23,278 nt of DNA from JBEKOF01 sp050015895. GTDB lineage: Bacteria > Verrucomicrobiota > Verrucomicrobiia > Limisphaerales > Palsa-1400. The notes under the pieces are model-generated. The model searched no databases. It saw nothing but the letters and a program-made list of their open reading frames with translations, and had not been told where the DNA came from. The translations under genes and the position numbers were made by a program. Location of the stretch: positions 1-23,278 of the forward strand of contig JBEKAN010000014.1 in assembly GCA_050015895.1 (NCBI GenBank), read 5' to 3'. Positions within the stretch are counted from its first letter, which is position 1. Each line of letters begins with the position of its first letter. Positions 1 through 6,612 of the stretch are shown piece by piece.

Positions 1-654
1 TACGCGCCCGGCGGCAACAACACCAACACCATCGGCTCCGTCATTGATTTTGAGAAGATCGGCGCCCGCTCGCCGTCGGGCATTCGCACCGGGGTCTGGG
101 TGGTGGATGATCCCATCGGCAGCACCTGGGGCTACACCAGCGACATGGCTGTCGCCGGCCCCGCCTCCATCGTTTCCAGGCTGGCTGACACCGCCAGCAA
201 AAACGGGACGCTGCTGCTGAACCTCTCGCCCATGTCCGACGGCTCGTTCCCCCAGGCCCAGCAGACGACCTTGCTGGGAGTCGGCCAATGGCTGGACGTC
301 AACGGCGAGGCCATCTACGGCACCCACAACTGGATCAAGTTTGGCGAAACTGGCGCGCGCGGCGCGGGGGCTTTGAACATCCGCTACACCGTCAAGGCGG
401 ACACGCTCTACGCCATCATCATTGGCAACTGGCCCGGCGCGCAGGCCGTCATCCCTTCGCTCTCTTCCGCGGCAGGCAAAATCCAAACGGTGGTTATGCT
501 CGGGAACAACGGCAATCTGCCTTTCACCCAGGACCCACAAGGCCTTAAAGTGACACTTCCCGCCGCCGCCCCCTGCAAATACGCCTACACCCTCAAAATC
601 TCCGGCCTCAAAATGAACCCCCCAACGTGGACGGAATCAGGAAACCCGCAGTGA
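1..654 (+). CDS. alpha-L-fucosidase, GH29 family, C-terminal part (5' end outside window)
   Basis: The reading frame is open from base 1 and ends at a TGA at 652-654, so only the last 217 codons are present and the start lies upstream. The segment carries the GH29 hallmarks of the end of the catalytic barrel: a W-V-V-D-D-P-I-G-S-T-W-G-Y stretch (family form: W-E-x-x-x-S-I-G-x-S-W-G-Y), then a K-N-G-T-L-L-L-N-L-S-P block and a W-L-x-x-N-G-E-A-I-Y-G-T motif. The last ~90 residues fit the beta-sandwich domain that follows the barrel in these enzymes. The family hydrolyses terminal alpha-L-fucosyl residues from glycans by a retaining mechanism; the nucleophile would lie upstream of the window. 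Its 3' end overlaps the 3' end of the convergent minus-strand gene by 18 bases. The family call is firm; the substrate is not known. Confidence 0.88.
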   Translation, partial: YAPGGNNTNTIGSVIDFEKIGARSPSGIRTGVWVVDDPIGSTWGYTSDMAVAGPASIVSRLADTASKNGTLLLNLSPMSDGSFPQAQQTTLLGVGQWLDVNGEAIYGTHNWIKFGETGARGAGALNIRYTVKADTLYAIIIGNWPGAQAVIPSLSSAAGKIQTVVMLGNNGNLPFTQDPQGLKVTLPAAAPCKYAYTLKISGLKMNPPTWTESGNPQ

Positions 655-1104
655 TTCAGTCGTCTCCACAATCTGTGCCAAAATCTCCACCACGCTCCGC
701 ACACACCCCACGCACGTCTTGTGGAGTAGATCATTCTCCTTGAAATACGCCTGCCCCTGCGCTGTCCGCAGGTCGCATCCATTGAGCAGCACACGGCACA
801 AGCAGGAGCCGTGTCGCTCCTCGAACCGGGTCATCAACTCCTGCGTCTTCCGGTAAGTTTCCTCCGTGGCCGAGCGGTCCTGCCGGCCCCCGCGCCCGTA
901 TTTCAGGCCCAAAACGAGAATGCCGCCCGTGACCGCCCCGCAGACCTCGCCCCGGCGCGCCATCCCCGCGCCAAAACCCGTGGCCACCTTGAGTGACATC
1001 TCGCGATCCAGTCCCAGCGCGGGGCCATAGGCGCCCAAAACCGACTGGGCGCAATTGTAACCCGCCAAAAGTGTTTTCTCCGCCATCTGACTCTTTGTTT
1101 TCAT
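637..1104 (-). CDS. C_GCAxxG_C_C family (putative redox) protein
   Basis: A 155-residue cysteine-rich protein. Starting at the ATG at 1104, which has an AGGAAAG ribosome site a few bases upstream, conserved cysteines lie at about 18 (G-Y-N-C-A-Q), 55 (V-C-G-A-V-T-G-G), 101 and 103 (S-C-L-C), 110, 131 and 134 (C-V-G-C). This is the C_GCAxxG_C_C pattern of a family thought to be redox-active and of unproven function. There is no signal peptide, so it is probably cytoplasmic. It lies 70 bases downstream of arsC on the same strand and is probably co-transcribed; members of this family are often found next to arsenic or other metalloid genes, which fits. An upstream in-frame start (1140) is possible but lacks a comparable ribosome site. 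Confidence 0.85.
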   Translation of the reverse strand: MKTKSQMAEKTLLAGYNCAQSVLGAYGPALGLDREMSLKVATGFGAGMARRGEVCGAVTGGILVLGLKYGRGGRQDRSATEETYRKTQELMTRFEERHGSCLCRVLLNGCDLRTAQGQAYFKENDLLHKTCVGCVRSVVEILAQIVETTESLRVS

Positions 1105-1174
1105 GCTTTCTTTCCTGGGTTTGCCGGAAATGGGAATCAAAGCGGCGCCGTCTCAGACAGCGCGGCCAAGCTGA

Positions 1175-1627
1175 TCAGCGCGCAGTTTCCATACACGGCC
1201 TGCCGCACATTTCGGCGCACCATTGCTCGATTTTCTCCTGGATGGCGTCGCGGACTTCGCGCGTCTGTTGAAGAACCTGTTCTGGCGCGCCCTTGAAGCT
1301 CGAAGGGTCGGCAAAACTCCAGTGCAGCCGGGTCGTCACCCCCGCAAAAACCGGGCACCGCTCCGCGCTCGCCTCATCGCAAACCGTGATGACGTGCGAG
1401 AACATTTTGCCCGCCTTGAACATGTCGAAAACCGCCTTGGTCTTGTTGCGCGAAATATCTATTCCAATCTCGCGCATCACTTCGACGACGACGGGATTGA
1501 GCCTGCCCGGTTCCAGACCCGCGCTGAAGGCCTCGAAATCCTCCCCGCACATTTGATTGAGAAAAGCCTCCGCCATCTGACTGCGGGCGCTGTTGTGGAC
1601 GCAAACGAACAGGACTTTCTTTTTCAT
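1175..1627 (-). CDS. arsC: arsenate reductase, low-molecular-weight phosphatase (thioredoxin-coupled) type
   Basis: A 150-residue protein of the LMW tyrosine-phosphatase fold that reduces arsenate to arsenite using a cysteine relay. The N-terminal P-loop reads C-V-H-N-S-A-R-S with the nucleophilic Cys9 and Arg15. The two resolving cysteines are seen at Cys83 (V-C-D-E) and Cys91 (R-C-P-V-F), followed by a W-x-x-x-D-P motif typical of ArsC (here W-S-F-A-D-P). The ATG at 1627 is preceded by GGAG at suitable distance; a start 10 codons further up would add an unrelated tail. The gene is followed on the same strand by the C_GCAxxG_C_C protein. No arsR regulator or arsenite efflux pump lies in the window, so detoxified arsenite would have to leave through a pump encoded elsewhere. 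Confidence 0.93.
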   Translation of the reverse strand: MKKKVLFVCVHNSARSQMAEAFLNQMCGEDFEAFSAGLEPGRLNPVVVEVMREIGIDISRNKTKAVFDMFKAGKMFSHVITVCDEASAERCPVFAGVTTRLHWSFADPSSFKGAPEQVLQQTREVRDAIQEKIEQWCAEMCGRPCMETAR

Positions 1628-1862
1628 CAGGGGATCTCCAACTTGAGTTTTGTGCAACAGCCTTTTTCACGAACGCAACGGCAGGCCAGCGTCGCCGCGC
1701 CCGCCCCAGCGGCGGGGCTGTCATGTAAATCCATAAATGCTCCAAGTGTCCGGACTTTCCACATCGCGCGGGAGGTTCGCCCACGAGCCAGCCAAAGCCA
1801 AGTTTAATCCTCTCTCCCATCCTCGGCTTGCATTCGAACGCACTACCGCGGACACTGGCAAC

Positions 1863-2084
1863 ATGACAGCAGTGGAAATCATTGATGAAATTAAACGCCT
1901 GCCCCGCGTGGAGCAGAACCGGGTCATCGAGTTTGTCCGAAATGCCGGGGAAATCCGCCTTCTGACACCTGGCGAGTTGGGCGAACTGGCAAAGGAAATG
2001 GTCGAGGAGAAAGACCCCTTGGAGGCCGACCGGTTGCAGTCCGAGATTGTGCGTGGATTCTACGGCGGGCAAGCGGATGCCTAA
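1863..2084 (+). CDS. small antitoxin-like protein, first gene of an overlapping pair
   Basis: A 73-residue protein that starts M-T-A-V-E-I-I-D-E-I-K-R-L-P and continues as charged helices, ending E-I-V-R-G-F-Y-G-G. The N-terminal pattern (short helix, then E-I-K-x-L-P and E-x-x-x-V-I-x-F-V) resembles small antitoxin-type proteins such as DUF2281 and related families. The C-terminal R-G-F-Y-G segment recalls the toxin-contacting tail seen in some of these, but I cannot name a family with certainty. The ATG at 1863 is chosen because the protein-like pattern begins there; the extra upstream reading frame looks like noise. The stop overlaps the start of the next small gene by 8 bases, implying translational coupling. 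No clear Shine-Dalgarno sequence precedes it. Confidence 0.6.
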   Translation: MTAVEIIDEIKRLPRVEQNRVIEFVRNAGEIRLLTPGELGELAKEMVEEKDPLEADRLQSEIVRGFYGGQADA

Positions 2085-2321
2085 AATTCGCCGCGAGAAA
2101 CTCCCCGAAAGGCTCCTTGTCCATCTGCTGGCCCGAGTGCGCCAACGAAGCATTTCCTACGAGAATCTCGTCCTGCTGGCTCATTGCTGGACACCGAACC
2201 GGAGGTTCCGGCCGGCAGGTGGTTTAAGAGATTTCCCGGCTTTACAGTCTGCGGCGAGGGCGAGTTGATCAGCGCTTTTCTAGTTGCCGGTCAAGCGCTG
2301 GATGGACAGGAAATTGGATAA
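2077..2321 (+). pseudogene. small partner gene with a one-base frameshift (antitoxin-like pair, second gene)
   Basis: The gene begins at ATG 2077, overlapping the previous stop codon, and reads M-P-K-I-R-R-E-K-L-P-E-R-L-L-V-H-L-L in one frame up to about base 2186. From 2187 the protein-like reading moves to the next frame and continues L-D-T-E-P-E-V-P-A-G-R-W-F-K-R-F-P-G, then T-V-C-G-E-G-E-L, to a TAA at 2319-2321. Insertion of one base at 2185-2187 (giving H-W-L-D) would restore an 81-residue protein. Without repair, the first frame runs to an unrelated stop at 2268. No slippery heptamer is visible, so a mutation or a sequencing error is more likely than programmed frameshifting. The function is unknown; its position suggests the partner of the antitoxin-like gene. 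Confidence 0.65.
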
Positions 2322-2361
2322 GACGCTGCCTTTTTGCAGCGATCATATCAGCGAAATGGTA

Positions 2362-4473
2362 TTATTCCGTCCAGACCGCGACGCCGCCGGGGGGGAGGAT
2401 TTTGGGCCCCAATAGAAATTTTGCGTTCTTGGGAACGGGCGCGGGCTGGTCCTTGGAACTGAAGTTGGTGGCGACCCAAAAGCCGTCGCGCCAGTCCACG
2501 AAAAATTGGGCGTCGTAATTGGCCGCGCCCACCCCCGCGTCCTTCAGCACGCCGCGGAGCAGGTCGGTTTCCAGATCGCCCTCCAGCGTGTCCACCCCCA
2601 CATAAGTCACCGTGCCTTTGCCCAGATGGCGCGTGACGGCCGCCGTTTTGCCGGAATAAAACTGGTCGGAGTAATGAGCCAGCGGTTTGGTCTCCGGCGA
2701 CGCCGGCTCCAACTGCTCCCCCCAGGAGGCCCACTCGTAGGTTTTTCCGGCGGCGCTGACGTGCGCCACGAAGGGGGCGGGCAAATCATCGTAGGCCGTG
2801 ATTCTCGCGCCAATCAAATCCAGGATCGGTCCCGCCCACGGGGCCTCCCACAATTGGCCGCGCCGGTCCTTCTCGCCGGTCCGGCAGGTCAGGACCAGGT
2901 GGCCGCCGTTTTCCGCGTATTCCCTCCACCGCGCCACCAGCTTGGCGTCCACCAACTGGCAGGCTGGCGCGATGAGAAAGGGATAGCGGGAGAAATCCTT
3001 GTCCTCGGTGAGGACATCCACCGGGCAGCCGAGCCGTTTGGCCGCGCCATAATACCTGAAGACATGGCCCATCGAGCTCCAGCGTGTGGTTTGCGGATGA
3101 TTGTCCATGTCCCATCGGTTTTCCACGTTGTAGAGCAGGGCGACCCGGCGCGCCTCGTACGCCTTGGGGATTTGCGCGGAGGGATTGTAAAGAGCGCGCA
3201 GTTTGGCGATGTCATGCACGGCCTGGGAATACTGCTCGCCGCCGATGCTGGGGGTGACCCCGTCGGTGCCGACCAGGCCGTAGTGGTATTGCTCGTTGCC
3301 AAAAAGCGGCTCGCGATAGCGATAGGTGCAGACCGTCTTGGACCCGGCGGCGAACGCCCGCATGATCCACATATAGACCGCCCCCGGATAGGGCAGCGGA
3401 TTGACCTCGCCCCAATTGACCTGTCCGGGCTGAAGCTCCATCAGCCCCTCCGCGCCGTTGATGTTGCGGAGGAAATCGTGCATGAAACTCATTTCGTTCC
3501 CGTTGCCCAGTCGGAATCCCAGCGCCCCCGGCTCCACGTTTCCGTGCGCGGGGTAGAGCGTCCAGGTGATGATGTCAAAGTCCCCCCCGTTGAGCGGCGG
3601 ATAAACCGCGCTGTGGTCGTTCATGAAATTGCTGGTGATGAACTGGCGCCGGCCGCAGTAAAGCCGCAGCACTCCGGCCTGGAACCGAAGATAATCCGCC
3701 GCCTCCGCCGCGAACCACCGCTGAAAATCCAGCAGGGCGTGCTGGTTGGGGGAGGCGACCAGTTCCGCCTGGTTGGGGATGCGGATCTGATCAAAGTTCT
3801 GGTACATTTGCGACCAGAACGCGTCGCCCCAATCCTGGTTGAGCCGGTCAATCGTGACGTACTTCTGCTGGAGCCACTCCCGAAACTTCTTCTGGGAATT
3901 TTCATCGTAAGAAAAGTCCTTGCCGTAATGGCTCAGTTCGTTGTCAAGCTGCCAGCCCCAGACGGCGGGGTTGTTGCCGAAGCGTCTGCCCAGTTCGGCG
4001 TCAATCCTTCCCACCTCCTCGCGGTAGCGCGGGACCGACCAGGAGGCCTGCTCGCGGGAGCCGTGCTCCATGCGGCGACCGGCGGCGTCCACCATCAGGA
4101 CTTCGGGGTATTTCTCCACCAGCCAGGCCGGCGGCGTTGGGCTGGGCGTGCAGAGGACCACCTTCAATCCATTCTGGGCGCAAAGCCGGACGGCCTCCTC
4201 CAGCCAATCAAAATTATATTTCCCCTCCTCCGGCTCCATGAAGGCCCAGGCAAACTCGCCCATGTGGACAAATTCCAGGCCCATTTTTTTGATGTTGGCG
4301 ATGTCGCGCGGCCATTCATTGGTCGGCCAGGCCTCGGGATAATAATAAACGCCGATGTTCATCATGTCCGAATCCTGGAAAAACTTCGCCGGCGCTTGCG
4401 CGGGCGCGGACGAAGCCGCCAGAGCGGCCAATCCCGACAACAACAATCCGCCGAGGAAAAGATGTGATTTCAT
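2362..4473 (-). CDS. secreted beta-galactosidase, glycoside hydrolase family 42
   Basis: A 703-residue enzyme that hydrolyses terminal beta-galactosides. Residues 1-26 form a signal peptide (M-K-S-H-L-F-L then a Leu/Ala/Gly core ending A-P-A-Q-A), so it acts outside the cytoplasm, unlike many GH42 enzymes. The barrel begins N-I-G-V-Y-Y-Y-P-E-A-W-P (39-50). The acid/base is Glu179 in W-Q-L-D-N-E-L, and the nucleophile is Glu346 in L-M-E-L-Q-P-G-Q-V-N-W, both in the family's expected contexts. The region after about 460 corresponds to the GH42 trimerisation domain with a Rossmann-like fold, followed by a small C-terminal beta domain (W-R-D-G-F-W-V-A-T-N-F-S). The ATG at 4473 is set by the signal peptide; the frame is open further upstream but overlaps the divergent promoter region. 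No strong ribosome site is seen. It probably works with the GH29 enzyme in glycan breakdown. Confidence 0.9.
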   Translation of the reverse strand: MKSHLFLGGLLLSGLAALAASSAPAQAPAKFFQDSDMMNIGVYYYPEAWPTNEWPRDIANIKKMGLEFVHMGEFAWAFMEPEEGKYNFDWLEEAVRLCAQNGLKVVLCTPSPTPPAWLVEKYPEVLMVDAAGRRMEHGSREQASWSVPRYREEVGRIDAELGRRFGNNPAVWGWQLDNELSHYGKDFSYDENSQKKFREWLQQKYVTIDRLNQDWGDAFWSQMYQNFDQIRIPNQAELVASPNQHALLDFQRWFAAEAADYLRFQAGVLRLYCGRRQFITSNFMNDHSAVYPPLNGGDFDIITWTLYPAHGNVEPGALGFRLGNGNEMSFMHDFLRNINGAEGLMELQPGQVNWGEVNPLPYPGAVYMWIMRAFAAGSKTVCTYRYREPLFGNEQYHYGLVGTDGVTPSIGGEQYSQAVHDIAKLRALYNPSAQIPKAYEARRVALLYNVENRWDMDNHPQTTRWSSMGHVFRYYGAAKRLGCPVDVLTEDKDFSRYPFLIAPACQLVDAKLVARWREYAENGGHLVLTCRTGEKDRRGQLWEAPWAGPILDLIGARITAYDDLPAPFVAHVSAAGKTYEWASWGEQLEPASPETKPLAHYSDQFYSGKTAAVTRHLGKGTVTYVGVDTLEGDLETDLLRGVLKDAGVGAANYDAQFFVDWRDGFWVATNFSSKDQPAPVPKNAKFLLGPKILPPGGVAVWTE

Positions 4474-4514
4474 GTTGCGATGAAAGTACCAGCATGGCGT
4501 GATTTTGTCACCTC

Positions 4515-4554
4515 TTTGGCTCGTTTCCATACTTACATTGCGATATGAGCCAAA
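4515..4554. promoter_or_regulatory. inverted repeat between divergent genes (possible operator)
   Basis: A perfect 8-bp inverted repeat, TTTGGCTC at 4515-4522 and GAGCCAAA at 4547-4554 with 24 bases between, sits in the 133-base gap between the start of the GH42 gene (minus) and the lipoprotein gene (plus). Its central position between two divergent starts is what an operator for a shared regulator would look like. No convincing -10/-35 pair could be fixed on either strand, so this is a weak assignment. It could also be chance in a GC-rich sequence. Confidence 0.3.
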
Positions 4555-4606
4555 AGACAGCTTGAACAAAGGCCCGCCGCGATGTTTCATTCGGAAAACA
4601 ACAACC

Positions 4607-5614
4607 ATGAATAAGAATCTCTTCCTGATCGCCGCCGCGCTGGCGCTGGCTCTGCCGTGGGCGGGCTGCGGCAAATCCGACAAGCTGAACAAGCCCTCCG
4701 CCTTTGCCACGCCCAGCGGCCCGGTGGAGCTGAAATTGAAATGGCCCCCGGGCGAACGCATCGTGCAGGACATGGACATGAAACAGAGCATGGAACTCAC
4801 CGTTCCGGGCCAGCCCGCCCCCATCCAGGAGGACATGACCCTGGGACAGGGATTCGGGATGACCGTGCTGAAGGAAAACCCCGACGGCGGGCATGAAGTG
4901 GAGATGGAATTCCTCAGCGCCCGGATGGGGATGACGTCGGGAGGCGCGACAGTGCTGGATTACGATTCGGCCAAGAAACCGCCGGCGGACAAGGCAAACT
5001 CGGTGGCCGACATGTTCGGAAAGATCGTCGGCTCCAAAATCCGGTTTTTCCTCAACGCCAGCAGCGGGGTCGAGCGAATGGAAGGCGTGGAGGAATTGGT
5101 GAACCGGTTGTCGTCCGGCGGGCCGGCGGATCAATTCGCGACGCTCAAGAGCATGTTTAGCGAGAGTTACTTCAAGGAGCTGATGAGCCACTACCGCATC
5201 CTGCCGCCCAAACCGGCGCAACCGGGAGACACTTGGCCTGTTCAGTACGAGGTTCCGATGGCAAACATGGGCATCCTGGTGATGAACTACAATGTCACCT
5301 TGAAAGGCTGGGAAACGCACGAGCAACGAAACTGCGCCCGCCTGGAGTTTCAGGGAACCCTCAAAGCGAAACCCGATCCGGCTGCGAAACCGGCCGATAT
5401 GTCGGTTTCCAATCTGGAGGGCACCACTTCGGGGGTGTCCTGGTTCGACCCGGAACTGGGGATGACCATTGGCGCCAGCATGACGCAGGACATGACGATG
5501 GTCATGAAGATACCCATGAACCCGAATGGAACCGCCGGCGCGGCCGGCGAGACGCAGAGCATCACGAACCAGATGCGCCAGGATATGACCGTAAAACTGG
5601 TGTCGGTGAAGTGA
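4607..5614 (+). CDS. lipoprotein of unknown function, DUF6263-like
   Basis: A 335-residue exported protein. The start at ATG 4607 gives a signal sequence (M-N-K-N-L-F-L-I, an Ala/Leu core, then P-W-A-G-C) whose cysteine at about residue 21 is a likely lipidation site, although Trp at -3 is unusual for a lipobox. The mature part begins with P-V-E-L-K-L-K-W-P-P-G-E-R and contains alternating beta-like and Met-rich segments (D-M-D-M-K-Q-S-M-E, Q-D-M-T-M-V-M-K). The combination of an N-terminal L-K-W-x-x-G-E-R-x-x-x and later sections on F-L-N-A-S-S-G-V and L-P-x-K-P-x-x-P-G-D-T-W resembles the DUF6263 group of secreted proteins, but this is from memory and uncertain. No enzymatic motif is visible. 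It is divergent from the GH42 gene and 62 bases upstream of yajQ. Confidence 0.7.
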   Translation: MNKNLFLIAAALALALPWAGCGKSDKLNKPSAFATPSGPVELKLKWPPGERIVQDMDMKQSMELTVPGQPAPIQEDMTLGQGFGMTVLKENPDGGHEVEMEFLSARMGMTSGGATVLDYDSAKKPPADKANSVADMFGKIVGSKIRFFLNASSGVERMEGVEELVNRLSSGGPADQFATLKSMFSESYFKELMSHYRILPPKPAQPGDTWPVQYEVPMANMGILVMNYNVTLKGWETHEQRNCARLEFQGTLKAKPDPAAKPADMSVSNLEGTTSGVSWFDPELGMTIGASMTQDMTMVMKIPMNPNGTAGAAGETQSITNQMRQDMTVKLVSVK

Positions 5615-5676
5615 CCCGGCGAGCGGCTCCCTCACTTTTGGTTTCCCTTTTTTCAAAGCGGGGTTAATTGTGCTCC

Positions 5677-6162
5677 ATGCCGTCATTCGACATTGTTTCG
5701 GAAGTCAGCTCGATGGAGATTGAAAACGCGGTCAACCAGGCGAAAAAGGAACTGGCAAACCGGTTTGATTTCAAGGGCAGCAACGCGGAGATCATCCTGG
5801 AAGGGAACGAGATCAAGCTCTCCGCGCCGGACCAGTTCAAACTGACGGCGCTCCATGAGATCGTGATCGGCAAGCTGGCCAGACGGCAGGTCAGCCTCAA
5901 GAACGTGGAGACCGTCGCGCCGGAGGTCTCCCCGCTGGGGCGCGCGCGGCAGGTGGTCAAGATCAAACAGGGGATCGAGCAGCCGGTGGGCAAGCAAATC
6001 GCGGCGTTTGTCCGCGAGACCAAATTGAAAGTGACGGCGCAGATCCAGGGGGACGCGGTGCGGGTGACGGGCAAGGGGAGGGATGAATTGCAGTCGGTGA
6101 TCGCGGCGGTGCGGGGGCATGATTTCCCGGTGGCGCTGGGGTTCCGGAATTTTCGGGAATGA
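5677..6162 (+). CDS. yajQ: YajQ family nucleotide-binding protein
   Basis: A 161-residue cytoplasmic protein of the YajQ/UPF0234 (DUF520) family, full-length for the family. It begins M-P-S-F-D-I-V-S-E-V at ATG 5677, the standard start of these proteins, and shows the signatures R-F-D-F-K-G-S, Q-V-S-L-K-N-V, V-V-K-I-K-Q-G-I, and the terminal D-F-P-V-A-L-G-F-R-N-F-R. The fold is two ferredoxin-like domains. Members bind nucleotides, and some Xanthomonas members bind cyclic di-GMP and act with transcription factors; whether this one does is not known. An in-frame GTG 9 bases earlier is rejected because the conserved start is M-P-S-F-D. It lies downstream of the lipoprotein gene and upstream of the DUF3568-like gene, but shared function is not evident. 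Confidence 0.95.
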   Translation: MPSFDIVSEVSSMEIENAVNQAKKELANRFDFKGSNAEIILEGNEIKLSAPDQFKLTALHEIVIGKLARRQVSLKNVETVAPEVSPLGRARQVVKIKQGIEQPVGKQIAAFVRETKLKVTAQIQGDAVRVTGKGRDELQSVIAAVRGHDFPVALGFRNFRE

Positions 6163-6216
6163 AATGCGGATTGGTGCTTGACGGCGGGGGCGGCGGGGAT
6201 TTGCATAGAGAGCGAG

Positions 6217-6612
6217 ATGAAAATTATGAAAACGAACATTTTTTTGGCCGCGGCCTGCGGCGCCCTGTTGGCGCTCGGCCCCGGCTGTGTTTCAACCCCG
6301 GACGGGCATCACACCCCTGGAATGCCGCTGACGAGGGACACGCGGACAGCTTTGTACCAGCGCACGACGGACCAGGTGGCCGCCGCCACACTGGTGGTGC
6401 TCAACCGCGACGGCAAGCTGCTGGTGAACAATGTTGTCAACAATACGTTCCAGGCCAAAGTCAACGAGCGCAATGTCTGGGTGAAGGTCACCAAGGTGGA
6501 CGACAAAACCACCGAACTGACAGTGCAGGCCCGCGGCCCGATGGGCGGCGACATTGACCTGGCGTCCCAGTTGGACAAGGAAATCGCGATCCAGTTGGTG
6601 CCTACCCCTTAG
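6217..6612 (+). CDS. small lipoprotein, DUF3568-like
   Basis: A 131-residue protein with a lipoprotein signal peptide (M-K-I-M-K-T-N-I-F-L, Ala/Leu core, G-P-G-C at about 21-24). The mature part has the layout of DUF3568-type periplasmic lipoproteins: a central Y-x-R-T-x-D-Q-V helix, a beta hairpin with charged turns, V-W-V-K-V-T-K-V-D-D-K-T-T-E-L-T-V-Q, and a final D-K-E-I-A-I-Q-L helix. The function of these proteins is unknown. Two ATGs, 6217 and 6226, are possible; 6217 is preceded by AGAGAG at suitable distance. The last 11 bases overlap the 3' end of the convergent TPR gene, leaving no room for a terminator between them. Confidence 0.72.
   Translation: MKIMKTNIFLAAACGALLALGPGCVSTPDGHHTPGMPLTRDTRTALYQRTTDQVAAATLVVLNRDGKLLVNNVVNNTFQAKVNERNVWVKVTKVDDKTTELTVQARGPMGGDIDLASQLDKEIAIQLVPTP

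Noticed and set aside
1700..1716. CCCGCC/GGCGGG hairpin upstream of arsC considered as a terminator or operator
   Set aside because: The stem is only six G-C pairs in GC-rich DNA with no T-tract and no repeat elsewhere.
2180..2195. Programmed ribosomal frameshift as explanation for the broken small gene
   Set aside because: No slippery heptamer or downstream structure was seen at the shift point; a single lost base explains it.
2506..4467. Long plus-strand open frame (653 codons) opposite the GH42 gene
   Set aside because: It mirrors codon structure of the GH42 gene, shows no domain, and has the Arg/Gly/Val/His-rich composition typical of antisense frames in GC-rich DNA.
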